This document shows positions 20,010 through 27,946 of a stretch of 32,779 bases of DNA, piece after piece. Both the position numbers and the translations under genes were made by a program. Position 1 is the first letter of the stretch. The number at the start of each line of letters is the position of its first letter. The notes below the pieces were generated by a model. It searched no databases. It had not been told where the DNA came from and was given only the letters and a program-made list of their open reading frames with translations. Source of the DNA: a virus; the IMG/VR virus record IMGVR_UViG_3300049893_000374, positions 1 to 32,779 of that record. One strand, written 5' to 3'.

Positions 20010-20996
20010 ATGGCTGATACAACAAGTAGTTTAGTCAATGCCTTGTATGCAGATGTAGTTCAGAGCCTTGTTCCCTATGTGGACAATTTTGTTCTACTTC
20101 CTTCACCAGGCGTTCTAACATATTCATTTAACATTTCAGGTGGCACAGGCGATACCGTTAAGGTGCCTATCACCAACCTATGGTCACCAGGCGCAACAAT
20201 CAGCGAAGGTGCCAACGTTCTAGCAACAGATCGTTACTTCGATCCAGGTTCAGTTTCACTAACAGTAGTGAAGCGTGGCGCTGGTGCAACAGTAACAGAA
20301 GAAGCACTAGAAGATGGTGGCTTAGCCACAGTTCGTAACGCAACCCTACTACGTCTAAGCCGTGCAATTGCACAGGCCACAGACCGTGCAGGTTTTGCTG
20401 AACTAGCAGTAGGCGCAACATCTGTTGCAAATACTTCACAGTCAGGCATGCTAACAAATGACAGCAGCGCAAACCTTGCTGCAATCGTTAGCGCAGACAT
20501 TTCATTCGTAATGTCACCAGACGCAATGGCATATGCTGTTAAGCGTGAGCCAACAGTTAAGATGTGGAACGACGTAGCATTTGATCGCTATCAGATGGCT
20601 GCTACAATGCGTAACGGCTTCAAGCGTCTACCAATCGTTAACGAAAACGGCACCAACAGCACAACATTCCATGCACGTGCTCTAATTGGTCAAGGTAACA
20701 TTGCACTAGATACCAACACAATTGGTCTAGACGATGTAAGTAAGGCTGTTGCTAACCTCCGCGCTATCAACTCACCAACAGACGCTGCTGGCTTCTACCT
20801 ATCAGTAGTTTCACCAGCACACGAGTATCAACTCGCAGCCGCACTAAACGGCGTTGGTGCTACAGCAAACGGTTCAATTGGTTCAATTGCACAAGATCTA
20901 GCCAACCAAGCATTGCTTGAAGGCATGATCGGCCAAGCAGTTGGTTGCCGCTTCATCCGCAGCAACAACGTTCCACGCGGCCTAGCAGCATCTTAA
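20010..20996 (+). CDS. major capsid protein
   Basis: 328 residues with AAGGAGA eight bases before ATG and GC-richer, optimised codons, as in highly expressed capsid genes. The sequence (TVKVPITNLWSPGATISEGA, LTVVKRGAGATVTEEALEDG, LVNALYADVVQSLVPYVDNF) fits the HK97-fold coat proteins of the P22/N4-gp56-like type: a long N-terminal helix, E-loop and P-domain. The C terminus carries FIRSNNVPRGLAAS. The position directly after the scaffold and before connectors supports the call. Confidence 0.85.
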   Translation: MADTTSSLVNALYADVVQSLVPYVDNFVLLPSPGVLTYSFNISGGTGDTVKVPITNLWSPGATISEGANVLATDRYFDPGSVSLTVVKRGAGATVTEEALEDGGLATVRNATLLRLSRAIAQATDRAGFAELAVGATSVANTSQSGMLTNDSSANLAAIVSADISFVMSPDAMAYAVKREPTVKMWNDVAFDRYQMAATMRNGFKRLPIVNENGTNSTTFHARALIGQGNIALDTNTIGLDDVSKAVANLRAINSPTDAAGFYLSVVSPAHEYQLAAALNGVGATANGSIGSIAQDLANQALLEGMIGQAVGCRFIRSNNVPRGLAAS

Positions 20997-21021
20997 TTTA
21001 AAATAGTATAAGGAGCGGGAA

Positions 21022-21579
21022 ATGGCATTTATAGTTTCAGGTGGTAATGTAGTAAGTTACGCAGAGGCAGTGGACTTGCGTGATAAAGACCAACGTCTAT
21101 TCGAAGCCAATGAGTTTACACTTACAAACCTTCCTGATGCGCCACCCACTCTAAATGACTACATCGAGGATTTAACCACAAAGGCTACTGCACGTATCAA
21201 TCAAAAGATTCGTGCAAGTAGCCAGTGGTTAAAGTATTTGGGATACACAGGACAGGATTATGATACAACAAATATTCCAGCCTTCAATCCCAACTATATC
21301 CTCGCTCGAAAGAGTGACTTTACTGACATGTGTGCATACTACACACTTAAGGAATTCCTCCTACCACGTGTAGCAGACTTTGGAAATCCTGAAAGTGCCG
21401 AAGTGCAGAAGATAGAATATTATAGCCGTAAGTTTGATGACTTGTTCAACGAATTACTTGCTATGATGGACTGGTATGACTTTGATGGTAGTGGCACGCT
21501 AACAGACAAAGATAAACTAATCAGTGTGAGCCGTAGAAAGCGCACACGCAGCATTAGTGGTGTAGTGAGAGTTAGATAA
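21022..21579 (+). CDS. head-tail connector with EF-hand-like loop
   Basis: 185 residues, SD AAGGAG. Helical (YIEDLTTKATARINQKIRAS, DFTDMCAYYTLKEFLLPRVA, YYSRKFDDLFNELLAMM), as adaptor proteins that ring the portal are. Residues 153-164, DFDGSGTLTDKD, match a canonical EF-hand calcium loop, with ligands D153, D155, S157 and D164 in place. The C terminus is basic. Similar acidic loops occur in connectors of marine phages. The gene overlaps the next by TAATG. Confidence 0.75.
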   Translation: MAFIVSGGNVVSYAEAVDLRDKDQRLFEANEFTLTNLPDAPPTLNDYIEDLTTKATARINQKIRASSQWLKYLGYTGQDYDTTNIPAFNPNYILARKSDFTDMCAYYTLKEFLLPRVADFGNPESAEVQKIEYYSRKFDDLFNELLAMMDWYDFDGSGTLTDKDKLISVSRRKRTRSISGVVRVR

Positions 21580-21971
21580 TGGCAATCAGAGATACATTAT
21601 TAGCAAACCTAGCAGTAGCCCTAACACCTCATAGTGTTAGTGTTAGCAGTGAACTTCCGTTCACTGCGGCTGGGGTTGCACTCTACGACAAAAACATGAA
21701 AAAATTGTATTTGGATGTAGATCAAAATGCAACCACAGAATTGTTTTCTACATTAGATAACAATGATGTTTGGCAACAAGAGATAACCATTAATGGTTAC
21801 CTCAGTGTTGATGCTAAGAATCAACCCTCTGATATTGACGCTGTGGTAGGTCATGTGTTAAACAGCCGACTTAGCGTTGCTAATTGCTACTTACGTGAGT
21901 GTGAGGTAACAAATGATTATACCGAAGACCGCAACACTTATACATTTGAATTTAGATTTTTAACCATTTAA
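21579..21971 (+). CDS. tail terminator / tail completion protein
   Basis: 130 residues, alternating strands (KKLYLDVDQNATTELFSTLD, DVWQQEITINGYLSVDAKNQ, YTEDRNTYTFEFRFLTI) after a helical start. The size, beta-rich fold and place between connector and tube protein match the gpU-like terminators that cap the tube at the head end. Assigned by synteny plus pattern; no unique motif. Confidence 0.65.
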   Translation: MAIRDTLLANLAVALTPHSVSVSSELPFTAAGVALYDKNMKKLYLDVDQNATTELFSTLDNNDVWQQEITINGYLSVDAKNQPSDIDAVVGHVLNSRLSVANCYLRECEVTNDYTEDRNTYTFEFRFLTI

Positions 21972-21987
21972 ACCAAGGAGAAACCAA

Positions 21988-22485
21988 ATGGCAGATTTTA
22001 TTGCAGTTAATAGCACAGCAAACTTTGCAAACCTGGTTCTCAATGCCGATGGTGTAAATTACAACAGTAACGTTGACGTTGCTTTCGAAGGTGCAGGCGC
22101 AGCAAATGCTATGCCAGTTCCAGCACTACAGGAAATCACTGTTAACGCAACTCCAGGAACATTTAACTGGCAGCAGTTGGATGAACTAAGTGAAAAAGTT
22201 GTAACAACACCTAGCACAAATAGCATCAGTGTTACACTAGTGCTCGATCCAGTAACATTCTTTACTGGCCAGGGCAACACAGATGGTATTTTTGACATTG
22301 TGAACAGCAAGACAGAAACTTATTTCCGTCTTTATTGGCAAGGTAGCGGCACTGGCGACAGATACATTCAAGGTAAGGGTTACTTAAGTGCCCTAGCCCC
22401 AACAGTATCACCAGGATCACCGGTGTGGACCAGTCCACTAGAAATTCTAGTAACTGGCAGTTACGAATCCAAAACTAGGGACTAA
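21988..22485 (+). CDS. major tail (tube) protein
   Basis: 165 residues, SD AAGGAGA. Strongly beta (MADFIAVNSTANFANLVLNA, VNATPGTFNWQQLDELSEKV, SPVWTSPLEILVTGSYESKT), with the TFNWQQLDE and LEILVTGSYE segments typical of siphovirus tube subunits. Codons are favourable and an intrinsic terminator follows at once, which would raise its mRNA relative to downstream genes, as expected for the most abundant tail protein. Confidence 0.85.
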   Translation: MADFIAVNSTANFANLVLNADGVNYNSNVDVAFEGAGAANAMPVPALQEITVNATPGTFNWQQLDELSEKVVTTPSTNSISVTLVLDPVTFFTGQGNTDGIFDIVNSKTETYFRLYWQGSGTGDRYIQGKGYLSALAPTVSPGSPVWTSPLEILVTGSYESKTRD

Positions 22486-22498
22486 GTAATGCAGAATG

Positions 22499-22527
22499 GC
22501 CCACTGGGGAAACTCAGTGGGCTTTTT
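22499..22527 (+). terminator. terminator inside the late operon
   Basis: Stem GCCCACTG/CAGTGGGC with an 8-base loop and TTTTT. It follows the tube gene and is itself followed by AGGAG of the next gene. It probably lets part of the transcription through. Confidence 0.85.
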
Positions 22528-22541
22528 CTTAGGAGCGTAAA

Positions 22542-22799
22542 ATGAAAGATACACTAAAAGCATATCTAATTGAAAAGTCAAAAACTGGTGAATGGACTGG
22601 TAGAACTGAAAATGGTAAACCAGTAGTAATTACGCACGAAGGCACAGTAAGCGCAGAGCCATTTTTAAAGCAATTAGGTATCAAATTAAACAAATCAAAT
22701 AAATACACAGAGAGAGTTGAATATGCAGGTATGGGAGAAACTCAGTCTACCAGAGATACTGGAGACACTAGAGATGGAATTAGCCAAAGCCAAGAGTGA
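22542..22799 (+). CDS. unknown small protein (85 aa)
   Basis: AGGAG precedes ATG 22542. Residues 1-60 (DTLKAYLIEKSKTGEWTGRT, ITHEGTVSAEPFLKQLGIKL) look folded. The last 25 (THR/ASP/SER-rich) coincide with the start of the next gene in another frame and look unstructured. The gene lies just after the tube and before the tail chaperones. No family recognised. Confidence 0.6.
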   Translation: MKDTLKAYLIEKSKTGEWTGRTENGKPVVITHEGTVSAEPFLKQLGIKLNKSNKYTERVEYAGMGETQSTRDTGDTRDGISQSQE

Positions 22800-22899
22800 A
22801 ATGCTTTGTGCTGAAACAGATCTAAAAAAAGTAAAAGGTAGGATGGCTTTTATAATAACAGCCATTCATAATTTAAAACAACGTAATGAGGATATGTAG
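22723..22899 (+). CDS. small coiled-coil protein (58 aa)
   Basis: ATG 22723 with GAGAGAG upstream. MQVWEKLSLPEILETLEMEL, AKAKSEMLCAETDLKKVKGR is a regular heptad pattern through most of the 58 residues. It overlaps the preceding gene by 77 bases in the +1 frame and ends 2 bases before the tail chaperone start. No slippery sequence links it to the preceding frame, so it is probably a separate small protein. Confidence 0.55.
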   Translation: MQVWEKLSLPEILETLEMELAKAKSEMLCAETDLKKVKGRMAFIITAIHNLKQRNEDM

Positions 22900-22901
22900 A
22901 T

Positions 22902-23198
22902 ATGAAATTAAGTCAACTGGCAGCAAAGCCCACACTAATCAAACTAGAACTAGATGATGAGGACACCGTAAAAGAATATGGTGAGCCTCTAGAGTTTTGG
23001 GTATACGATCGTCAACCAATTGATACCTATGTGCGTATGGCCACAGTAGGTGAAAACGCACCAGGCGAAATGATTAAGATGATCAACAGCATGGTTATGG
23101 ATGAAAATGGAGAAGTCATTGCCAAAGATGGTATGGTTTTTCCAGGCAAAGTAATGACAAGAATTTTAACTAAGGTGGTTGAAACGCTGGGAAACTAA
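22902..23198 (+). CDS. tail assembly chaperone (gpG-like, short form)
   Basis: 98 residues, MKLSQLAAKPTLIKLELDDE, DTVKEYGEPLEFWVYDRQPI. The KxEL-LDDEDxVKEYGEPxEFxxYDRQ pattern and the place before the tape measure identify the chaperone that coats the tape measure during tail assembly. The frame ends at TAA 23196-23198 directly after the slippery heptamer GGGAAAC (23189-23195). A share of ribosomes should shift by -1 and produce a 191-residue G-T fusion. Confidence 0.85.
   Translation: MKLSQLAAKPTLIKLELDDEDTVKEYGEPLEFWVYDRQPIDTYVRMATVGENAPGEMIKMINSMVMDENGEVIAKDGMVFPGKVMTRILTKVVETLGN
23189..23195 (+). other. programmed -1 frameshift site GGGAAAC
   Basis: In the zero frame the heptamer is read G GGA AAC, followed immediately by UAA. 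A -1 slip re-pairs on GGG AAA and continues with CUA at 23195 into a frame open to 23476. Lambda uses GGGAAAG at the equivalent place in G-T. Confidence 0.85.
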
Positions 23199-23476
23199 CC
23201 AGCGAGCATCTGCCTGAACAAGGTGTTGAATTAACATTGATTTTAACAATTGATGCACTGGGAAAACGTTATGGTATGTTACCCAGTGAGGTTATGACAA
23301 AAGGTAGCACATGGGATATTTTTATAATGGATGCAGCATTAAGTTATGAACATCATAAACATGAGCAACACATGAAAAAATATGACAAAACACCTAGAAT
23401 AGCCGAAAACACACCAGTAACAGATGAAAAAATGTTGGCTGCATATAGAAAGTTTAAAGAAGGAAATAATGGCTAA
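23195..23476 (+). CDS. T-extension of tail assembly chaperone (reached by -1 frameshift)
   Basis: A 93-residue extension, LTSEHLPEQGVELTLILTID, ALGKRYGMLPSEVMTKGSTW, DIFIMDAALSYEHHK. It is open from just after a stop at 23180-23182 and has no ATG with a ribosome binding site at its beginning (the first in-frame start codon is TTG 23237), so it is made as a fusion to the 98-aa protein. MLPSEVMxK-DxxIMDxAxSYE is the typical T part, which contacts tape measure and tube protein. It overlaps the next gene by 8 bases. Confidence 0.8.
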   Translation, partial: LTSEHLPEQGVELTLILTIDALGKRYGMLPSEVMTKGSTWDIFIMDAALSYEHHKHEQHMKKYDKTPRIAENTPVTDEKMLAAYRKFKEGNNG

Positions 23477-23783
23477 GGTAACGTTTACAGTAAAAGATGG
23501 CGGTGTGCTAGACATGTTTGAAGAAAACATTAGGAAACTCACACCTCGTTTGCTGGACGATACCTACCGTTACTTTGTTAAGGCTACACCTATACGCAGT
23601 GGCAATGCTCGCAGAAACACACATCTAGATAAGCAAAACAATACTATTGAAGCAGATTATCCATACGCCGGTAGATTAAACACTGGATGGAGCCGTCAAG
23701 CACCAGATGGTATGGTTGAACCAACCATTGAATACATGAAACGTAGTGTTGGTAAACACCTTAAAGGCAGAGGAAAGATTTAA
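23469..23783 (+). CDS. minor tail protein, HK97 gp10-like
   Basis: 104 residues from ATG 23469 (AAGGAA upstream). MAKVTFTVKDGGVLDMFEEN, then VKATPIRSGNARRNTHLD and ADYPYAGRLNTGWSRQAPDG match the TPxxSGxxRxN / YAxxLDxGWSxQAPxGM signature of gp10-type tail or neck proteins. In most siphophages this gene lies before the tube gene; here it lies between chaperones and tape measure, a moved position. It ends two bases before the tape measure. Confidence 0.75.
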   Translation: MAKVTFTVKDGGVLDMFEENIRKLTPRLLDDTYRYFVKATPIRSGNARRNTHLDKQNNTIEADYPYAGRLNTGWSRQAPDGMVEPTIEYMKRSVGKHLKGRGKI

Positions 23784-23785
23784 TC

Positions 23786-26137
23786 ATGGCAGAAAACATT
23801 AGAGTCACACTGATAGTTGACAACAGAGAGTATATCGCCGACCTTAAGGCCGCCAGCAATGCTACTAAACAGTTGGGCAAAGATGCAGAACTTGGTGCAA
23901 AGCAAGCAGAAAGTGCTTTTAACCGACTAGGAAATACCACTGGCTTTTTAAATGACAAATTTACTGCACTAAAAGGTTTATTGTTAGGTGCTGCCTTTGT
24001 AGGTTTTGCACGTAATGCTGCTATGGCTGCAGATAGTGTAGTTGATCTTAGTGCTGCCACAGATATCAGCGTTGCTAAAATTATTGAATTACGCAATGCA
24101 TTACAGCAAAGTGGTGGCGACGCAGAAAATGCTGGACGTTTCATTACAGAATTCTACAAGAGCATTGAAGAAGCCGCTGGCGGCAGTGACAAAGCACAGC
24201 AAGCATTTGGCAAAGTTGGTGTAAGTTTACAAGAACTAGCAACATTAAGTGCCGATCAATTGTTTGAACAAACGTTGCAAGGTCTAGCAGGTATTGAAGA
24301 TCCTGCTACACGTGCTGCACTTGCTATACAAATGTTTGGTAAGGGCATGATGGGTGTTTCTGCACAAGACCTTATCGCACAGTTGGATAAGTTACGTGGC
24401 AAGTATGACGATCAAGCGCAAGGTGCTATTGAAGCCGCAAGAATGATTGACGAATACAATCTTGCAATGGCAAACTTGCAGATTGCATTCTTACAAACTA
24501 TTGCACCTCTCACACAGTTAATCAACAAGATGACTGAAAATGGAACTACCATTGACGAACTTATTCCAAAACTTCGCGCACTTGCTGTGGTAGTTGCTGC
24601 ACTAGCCAGCGCCGCCGGTTTCTTAGCCATTGTGCGTGTGGTTGGTATGCTAGGACGCGGTTTAGGTTCATTGATTTCAATGTTCCAAAAAGTTGAAGAA
24701 GGTGTTGTAAAATTAGGTGCTAGAATAGTCAAACACTTTAATCCAAATGGACAAGTAATGCGTGCTGTAAGAGCAGTTGCAGCAGTCGGCGGCGCAATTT
24801 TTGGTGGTGTAAGTGCGTTCTTAGGTTTCAGTGAAGAAGAACCTGCTGAAGGCAAACCCAAAGCAAAACCACCATCAACCGGCGGTGTGCCTAGGATTAT
24901 TGAACCCGGTGCAGAAGCCAAACGTGCTGCCGCAGAAGCCAAACGTGCTGATGATGAAGCCAAACGTAGACGTCAAGCAGTAGAAACAATTCAACGTCAA
25001 GCAGAAGCATATCGTAACAATACAGAAGAAGCAAGAAAGAACTTGCAAATTGGCTATGACATGATTGGCATGAGCGATGAACTAGTAAAAGTTCAAGAAG
25101 CAGGCACACGTGTAACTGAAGCAGCCACAAAAGAAATTGAAAGACTGCAAGAACAAAGACTACGTTTAACCTACGAAGAAAACAGCGCAGAGCAAATTGC
25201 TGCTATTGATGCTGCTATTGAGGCTATTAAAGCACAAACAGCAGCAGATCGTGCTGCTACAGAAGAAATTGTTCGCAATGGTGAGCGTAGAAAACTAGCA
25301 TACGAAACTGAAATGTCTGCACGTAAAAGTGTTATGGACATTGTTGCTGGTGGACTGGATTTCCGCAAACAATTTGAACAACAGCGACAACTTGCTGACG
25401 CAGAGAATGAATTAGTTCGCAAGAAATTAGAAATGCAGTTTGAAATGGAGCGTGCTAATCAGCAGGCCCTACTAGAACTACGCAAGAAGTATGTTGGACA
25501 AGAGATTCCAGCAGTAGAACTTGCTGCATTGGAGCAAGTTAAAGCAGCACGTCAAGCAGAATTAGAACTTAATCAACGTGCATTGCAAGAAGACTTTGAT
25601 CGCAGACGCACATTCATTTATGGTTGGACAGAAGCAGCCAAGCAAGCAATTAACAGTTTACAAGAAACTGTAGCAGATCAAGGTGCATATGCTAAACGCA
25701 TTTTTGACACTATCACCGGTGGCTTTACCAACAGCATCATGAAGTTTGTTGAAACAGGCAAACTAAGTTTCAAAGACTTGTTTAAGAGTCTAATGATGGA
25801 AATTATCAAGATGCAGATGAACAAACTGTTCTTAAGTATCTTTGGTAAAGGTGGCCCACTAGGCAGTATCTTTGCTGGATTGTTTGCTGATGGTGGATAC
25901 ATTCCAGGTGGCAAATATGGTATTGTTGGTGAGCGCGGTCCAGAACTAATCCGCGGTCCAGCCAGTGTAATTGGCACCGATGATACAGCCGCAATGTTAG
26001 GTGGTAGCGGAGGTATTACACAAGTTACCTATAACATTAGTGCAGTAGACAGTAGAAGTTTCAAAGACTTAGTAGCAAGCGATCCAGCGTTTATATACAA
26101 CGTAACACGTGCTGGTGCTAGGAGAATACCACGATGA
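23786..26137 (+). CDS. tape measure protein
   Basis: 783 residues. The N terminus (VTLIVDNREYIADLKAASNA, TKQLGKDAE) is a common tape-measure start. Hydrophobic stretches lie at about 66-88 (LLLGAAFVGFARNAAMAA) and 265-290 (LAVVVAALASAAGFLAIVRV). Long Ala/Glu/Lys/Arg coiled coils run from about 370 to 640. The C-terminal FADGGYIPGGKYGIVGERGP, ELIRGPASVIG is a hallmark of the family. The helix length suggests a tail of roughly 0.1 micrometre (about 0.15 nm per residue). The stop overlaps the next start (ATGA). Confidence 0.95.
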   Translation: MAENIRVTLIVDNREYIADLKAASNATKQLGKDAELGAKQAESAFNRLGNTTGFLNDKFTALKGLLLGAAFVGFARNAAMAADSVVDLSAATDISVAKIIELRNALQQSGGDAENAGRFITEFYKSIEEAAGGSDKAQQAFGKVGVSLQELATLSADQLFEQTLQGLAGIEDPATRAALAIQMFGKGMMGVSAQDLIAQLDKLRGKYDDQAQGAIEAARMIDEYNLAMANLQIAFLQTIAPLTQLINKMTENGTTIDELIPKLRALAVVVAALASAAGFLAIVRVVGMLGRGLGSLISMFQKVEEGVVKLGARIVKHFNPNGQVMRAVRAVAAVGGAIFGGVSAFLGFSEEEPAEGKPKAKPPSTGGVPRIIEPGAEAKRAAAEAKRADDEAKRRRQAVETIQRQAEAYRNNTEEARKNLQIGYDMIGMSDELVKVQEAGTRVTEAATKEIERLQEQRLRLTYEENSAEQIAAIDAAIEAIKAQTAADRAATEEIVRNGERRKLAYETEMSARKSVMDIVAGGLDFRKQFEQQRQLADAENELVRKKLEMQFEMERANQQALLELRKKYVGQEIPAVELAALEQVKAARQAELELNQRALQEDFDRRRTFIYGWTEAAKQAINSLQETVADQGAYAKRIFDTITGGFTNSIMKFVETGKLSFKDLFKSLMMEIIKMQMNKLFLSIFGKGGPLGSIFAGLFADGGYIPGGKYGIVGERGPELIRGPASVIGTDDTAAMLGGSGGITQVTYNISAVDSRSFKDLVASDPAFIYNVTRAGARRIPR

Positions 26138-26811
26138 GTTTACAAAAAATAATTAACAGCGCCGGCAGCATTACCATTGACAAGCGCAAAGTAACCAGCA
26201 GCGTGCTAACACGCAGCGGTGTGTTGAGAACATCAGCATTTTTAGGTCATCAGCCTTATTTCTTTACTGTTACGTTTACACCTAGTTTGAAATATAGTCA
26301 AAACAGAGACTTGTTGGAAGATATTGATACGCTTGATCGCACTACAGAAGAAGTTATTAACATTGGCAGCAGCAACTTAGGTTTAGAATATATTACACGC
26401 TATCAAGGCAATATGAGTGCAGGCGGCATTAACACAATTACTGTAAACAACGTAGCAGACTTTGGTAACTTATACTTAAATTGCAGCAGCATTGGCGCTG
26501 GCAGTGGTTACTTGTTTAAGAAGGGTGATTTTATTCAACCCAAAGGCAATACCAACGTGTATCGTTACACATATCAAGTTACCAGCGATGTTGCTTATAG
26601 CACAGGTGCAAACGTGCGTATACCAGTGCATCGTAGATTATTCGAACAACCGGGACAAACCTATATTGGTGGGGGTATCAAGGTAGGCAAAGATGTAACA
26701 TGGCCAGTTAAGATGTTACAAAAACCAAATTACACAATTCTGCCCTATGACAGAGTTGTGTTTGATGGTGAATTTCAATTAGTTGAAGTTATGCAGGATT
26801 TCGTAGGATGA
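26134..26811 (+). CDS. distal tail / minor tail protein
   Basis: 225 residues, overlapping the tape measure by 4 bases. Mixed beta fold with SSVLTRSGVLRTSAFLGHQP, YFFTVTFTPSLKYSQNRDLL at the front and VVFDGEFQLVEVMQDFVG at the end, as in proteins that form the ring at the tail tip below the tape measure. Assigned from order (tape measure, this, hub, tip) and size. Its stop overlaps the following start. Confidence 0.65.
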   Translation: MSLQKIINSAGSITIDKRKVTSSVLTRSGVLRTSAFLGHQPYFFTVTFTPSLKYSQNRDLLEDIDTLDRTTEEVINIGSSNLGLEYITRYQGNMSAGGINTITVNNVADFGNLYLNCSSIGAGSGYLFKKGDFIQPKGNTNVYRYTYQVTSDVAYSTGANVRIPVHRRLFEQPGQTYIGGGIKVGKDVTWPVKMLQKPNYTILPYDRVVFDGEFQLVEVMQDFVG

Positions 26812-27488
26812 GCACAGCAATAACACAAGTAGAAGATACAAACTATCTGCAACATGCGCTGTTTGTTATTCTAACACTGGATGATACAACCTATTACTTA
26901 ACCAGTAATAGACGTCCAATTGCATTTGGACCTATTACGTTCAATGCGTTGGGTTGGTTGCTACAGATCAGTGAAATACAAGATGACTTAAAAACCAACA
27001 ACGGTGATTTAAATCTAGCACTAAGTGGCATTCCAGAAGGATTGGTTGACACAGTATTAACAGCACCTATCAAAGGCGGCGAAGTAGTTGTGTTTAGAGG
27101 TTTGCAAAAAGGCGGTGATTTACAATTGTATCAACGTTACACTGGTATTATCACTAACTTTGCAATTGAAGAACAAGATGATTACTTGTCACGTGATAGA
27201 AATTATACTGTTACAATTACTTGTGCTAACATTAACACACTAATGGAAAACCGTGTAAGTGGACAGCGAACCAACGGCAGTGACCGTAAGAGATTCTATC
27301 CCGGTGATATCAGTTTTGACCGTTGTAAAGATTTACAAAACGTAAACTTTGACTTTGGTAAGAAATATACCGGTGGTAATGGTTATGGTGGTGCATACAG
27401 CCCAGGTGGCCCAGGTTACTATCCAGGCTTCCCAGGAGGCGGCGGTGGCCGCTTTGGTGAATTTGATTATAATATGCAGGAAAGATAA
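26808..27488 (+). CDS. tail hub protein, DUF2163-like
   Basis: 226 residues. LDDTTYYLTSNRRPIAFGPI, TFNALGWLLQISEIQDD and LNLALSGIPE are the N-terminal pattern of DUF2163-type tail proteins. VSGQRTNGSDRKRFYPGDIS, FDRCKDLQNVNFDFG matches the conserved GxRTNxxDxxxFxPGDxSFD core. The last 40 residues are Gly/Tyr/Pro-rich and flexible. In other siphophages the protein is part of the baseplate or tip hub. Overlaps on both sides (ATGA, TAATG). Confidence 0.75.
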   Translation: MSTAITQVEDTNYLQHALFVILTLDDTTYYLTSNRRPIAFGPITFNALGWLLQISEIQDDLKTNNGDLNLALSGIPEGLVDTVLTAPIKGGEVVVFRGLQKGGDLQLYQRYTGIITNFAIEEQDDYLSRDRNYTVTITCANINTLMENRVSGQRTNGSDRKRFYPGDISFDRCKDLQNVNFDFGKKYTGGNGYGGAYSPGGPGYYPGFPGGGGGRFGEFDYNMQER

Positions 27489-27946
27489 TGATTAGACGTG
27501 CAGGTGTGGATGATATTGATAGAATCATGGAGTTGTTGGAAAACTTTGCCAATGCTGCTCCAGTAGAATTTTATCATAATCCTAGATATAACACTCAACA
27601 TGTGGTGCGCCAACTAGGCGAAATACACAAGGCAGGTGTTATACTAGTAGGTGAAGTAGATGGTGTGATAGAAGGCATGATCATTGCTAAGACATGCAGT
27701 GATCCATGGTTGCCTCACATTAAGATCATGCGTGAGATGGCTTGGTGGGTTGAACCCAAGCACCGCATGGGCAGTTTAGGTTATAGACTACTAAAAGAAT
27801 ATCAAAGTATTTGTAAAGAGTTAGTAAAGAAAAGAAAAATTACAGCGTTTACAATTACAACATTAACAGAGTCGCCAATTAATGACATGAGTCGTTGGGG
27901 TTGGCGTCCAATAGAACAAAATTATATGTATGAGGAGGTAGCATAA
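27488..27946 (+). CDS. GNAT-fold acetyltransferase-like protein in tail operon
   Basis: 152 residues. A GNAT N terminus (MIRRAGVDDIDRIMELLENF), a central strand pair (VILVGEVDGVIEGMIIAK) and motif A, WWVEPKHRMGSLGYRLLKEY, with the acetyl-CoA pyrophosphate loop RxxGxxG. GNAT proteins in this place occur in many phages and may act as tip components or modify virion or host proteins. Overlaps with both neighbours (TAATG each) show co-translation with tail-tip genes. Catalytic activity is not certain. Confidence 0.75.
   Translation: MIRRAGVDDIDRIMELLENFANAAPVEFYHNPRYNTQHVVRQLGEIHKAGVILVGEVDGVIEGMIIAKTCSDPWLPHIKIMREMAWWVEPKHRMGSLGYRLLKEYQSICKELVKKRKITAFTITTLTESPINDMSRWGWRPIEQNYMYEEVA

Noticed and set aside
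22542-22899. Frameshift fusion of the 85-aa and 58-aa genes
   Set aside because: The second frame is +1 relative to the first, no slippery sequence is visible in the overlap, and the second gene has its own purine-rich ribosome binding site.
24412-24963. 183-codon minus-strand frame opposite the tape measure gene
   Set aside because: Ala/Ser/Pro-rich antisense shadow caused by the codon pattern of the tape measure; no promoter or ribosome binding site.
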